64,000 nucleotides of DNA, taken from the NCBI RefSeq assembly GCF_002222655.1, contig NZ_CP022423.1, positions 2,666,001-2,730,000 on the forward strand, given 5' to 3'. How positions within the stretch are numbered: the stretch's first letter is position 1; every line of letters begins with the position of its first letter. A program made the position numbers and the translations under genes. The notes below the pieces were generated by a model. It did no database searches and was not told the DNA's origin. It saw only the letters and a program-made list of their open reading frames with translations. This DNA comes from Vitreoscilla filiformis. Its GTDB lineage: Bacteria > Pseudomonadota > Gammaproteobacteria > Burkholderiales > Burkholderiaceae_C. Of this stretch, positions 63,244-64,000 are shown piece after piece.

Positions 63244-64000
63244 TCAGTACACGTAGACGCCGCGACCGGTCTTGCGGCCCAGCCAACCGGCGGCCACCAT
63301 TTCCTTCAGCAGCGGGCAGGGGCGGTACTTGGAGTCGTTGAACTCCTTCATGTACACGTCCATCACCGCCAGGCAGACATCCAGGCCGATCATGTCGGCC
63401 AGCGCCAACGGGCCGATGGGTTGGTTGCAACCCAGCTTCATGCCAGCATCGATGTCTTCCGCGCTGGCGGTGCCTTCGGCCAACACGAAGAAGGCTTCGT
63501 TGATCATCGGAATCAACACGCGGTTGACGACGAAGCCCGGCGCGTTCTTCACGGTGATCGGCGTCTTGCCCAGGGCCACGGCCAGGGCCTTGATGGCGTC
63601 GTGGGTGGCGTCCGAGGTTTGCAGGCCCCGGATGATTTCCACCAGCGCCATCATCGGCACCGGGTTGAAGAAGTGCATGCCGATGAAACGGTCGGCGCGC
63701 TTCGTCACCGCAGCCAGCTTGGTGATGGAGATCGACGAGGTGTTGGTAGCGACGATGGTGTCGGCGGGCAGCAAAGTGTCGAGCTGTTGCAGGATTTTGA
63801 CCTTGAGCCCTTCGTTTTCCGTGGCTGCTTCGATCACCAGTTGGCAGCCCACCAGATCGGCATAGTCGGTGCTGCCCTGAATCAGTGCCATGGCGGCGGC
63901 CTTGGCTTCTGCGGTCAGCTTTTCTTTCTTGATCAGGCGATCCAGGCTGCCGGAGACGGTGGCCACGCCTTTTTGCACGGCGGCGTCGCTGATGTCCACC
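63244..64000 (-). CDS. 3-hydroxybutyryl-CoA dehydrogenase (N-terminus outside window)
   Basis: About 252 C-terminal residues; the first 30 or so, with the GxGxxG NAD motif, lie beyond the right edge. Visible hallmarks are ATNTSSISITKLAA, GMHFFNPVPMMALVEIIRG with the catalytic His, KNAPGFVVNRVLIPMINEA, and GPLALADMIGLDVCLAVM, ending GWLGRKTGRGVYVY. It oxidises (S)-3-hydroxybutyryl-CoA to acetoacetyl-CoA in butanoate or PHB-related metabolism. It converges on the TauE gene with a 13-base gap. Confidence 0.93.
   Translation of the reverse strand, partial: VDISDAAVQKGVATVSGSLDRLIKKEKLTAEAKAAAMALIQGSTDYADLVGCQLVIEAATENEGLKVKILQQLDTLLPADTIVATNTSSISITKLAAVTKRADRFIGMHFFNPVPMMALVEIIRGLQTSDATHDAIKALAVALGKTPITVKNAPGFVVNRVLIPMINEAFFVLAEGTASAEDIDAGMKLGCNQPIGPLALADMIGLDVCLAVMDVYMKEFNDSKYRPCPLLKEMVAAGWLGRKTGRGVYVY

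Noticed and set aside
1..64000. CRISPR arrays, prophage genes, transposases or integrases
   Set aside because: No regularly spaced repeats and no integrase, transposase or phage structural motifs were seen in any plausible coding frame.

Overview
This window reads as chromosomal DNA of a GC-rich betaproteobacterium of the order Burkholderiales. The family-level guess (Sphaerotilaceae/Leptothrix-like or Comamonadaceae-like) is inference. Supporting signs are the gene orders rpsP-rimM-trmD-rplS, hda/HAD/pcnB/folK, DUF47-pit, DUF3579 beside argD-argF, a small Trp-rich protein of the TIGR04438 kind, zapA followed by a 6S RNA, a PEP-CTERM surface protein, and a stand-alone PutA with a divergent Lrp-type regulator.

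Layout. 1-4258: ABC-transporter fragment, orn, an M48 peptidase, rsgA and a serine hydrolase. 4259-4567: a relic coding fragment and a dispersed hairpin repeat. 4568-6763: a divergent MocR regulator and PNPOx-like flavoprotein. 6764-10795 (minus): the rpsP-rimM-trmD-rplS ribosome/tRNA-modification operon, then NUDIX and CobD-like genes. 10995-12594: GNAT and DUF72. 12599-14278: phosphate transporter with its DUF47 partner, preceded by strong Pho boxes. 14523-20597 (minus): folK, pcnB, HAD phosphatase, hda, AI-2E permease, murJ. 20733-23936: rpsT, DUF3579, argD, argF. 24030-26277: a metallophosphoesterase overlapping a Ser/Thr kinase-universal stress protein fusion. 26357-27031: PEP-CTERM protein. 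27233-35420: alaS, putA and its regulator, two tRNA-Val genes, dnaQ, lgt. 35509-43964: ilvD, Trp-rich protein, cytochrome c, acs, YqhA-like protein, class I fumarase, MscS channel. 56391-63230: MoxR-DUF58-transglutaminase-MltB, a ZapB-like protein, zapA, 6S RNA, TauE. The right edge cuts a 3-hydroxyacyl-CoA dehydrogenase.

The accessory region is 44073-55272, an 11.2-kb block between an MscS channel gene and a frameshifted histone-deacetylase-family gene. It holds seven reading frames on one strand, each overlapping the next by 4-11 bases: an ankyrin-repeat/sigma-70 fusion, a MutL/MORC-like GHKL ATPase, a Z1-domain helicase-like ATPase, a PD-(D/E)XK nuclease-like protein, an AIPR protein, an unrecognised 65-residue frame and a C5-cytosine DNA methyltransferase. 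The ATPase, Z1, nuclease, AIPR and methyltransferase set matches the MutL/MORC-Z1 class of predicted restriction-modification systems. The dedicated sigma factor at the head of the operon and the small coupled frame are the novel parts. The rest of the window is mostly housekeeping, with a few smaller points of interest: Pho boxes in both orientations, a compensatory base-pair change between duplicated tRNAs, and a relic ORF.
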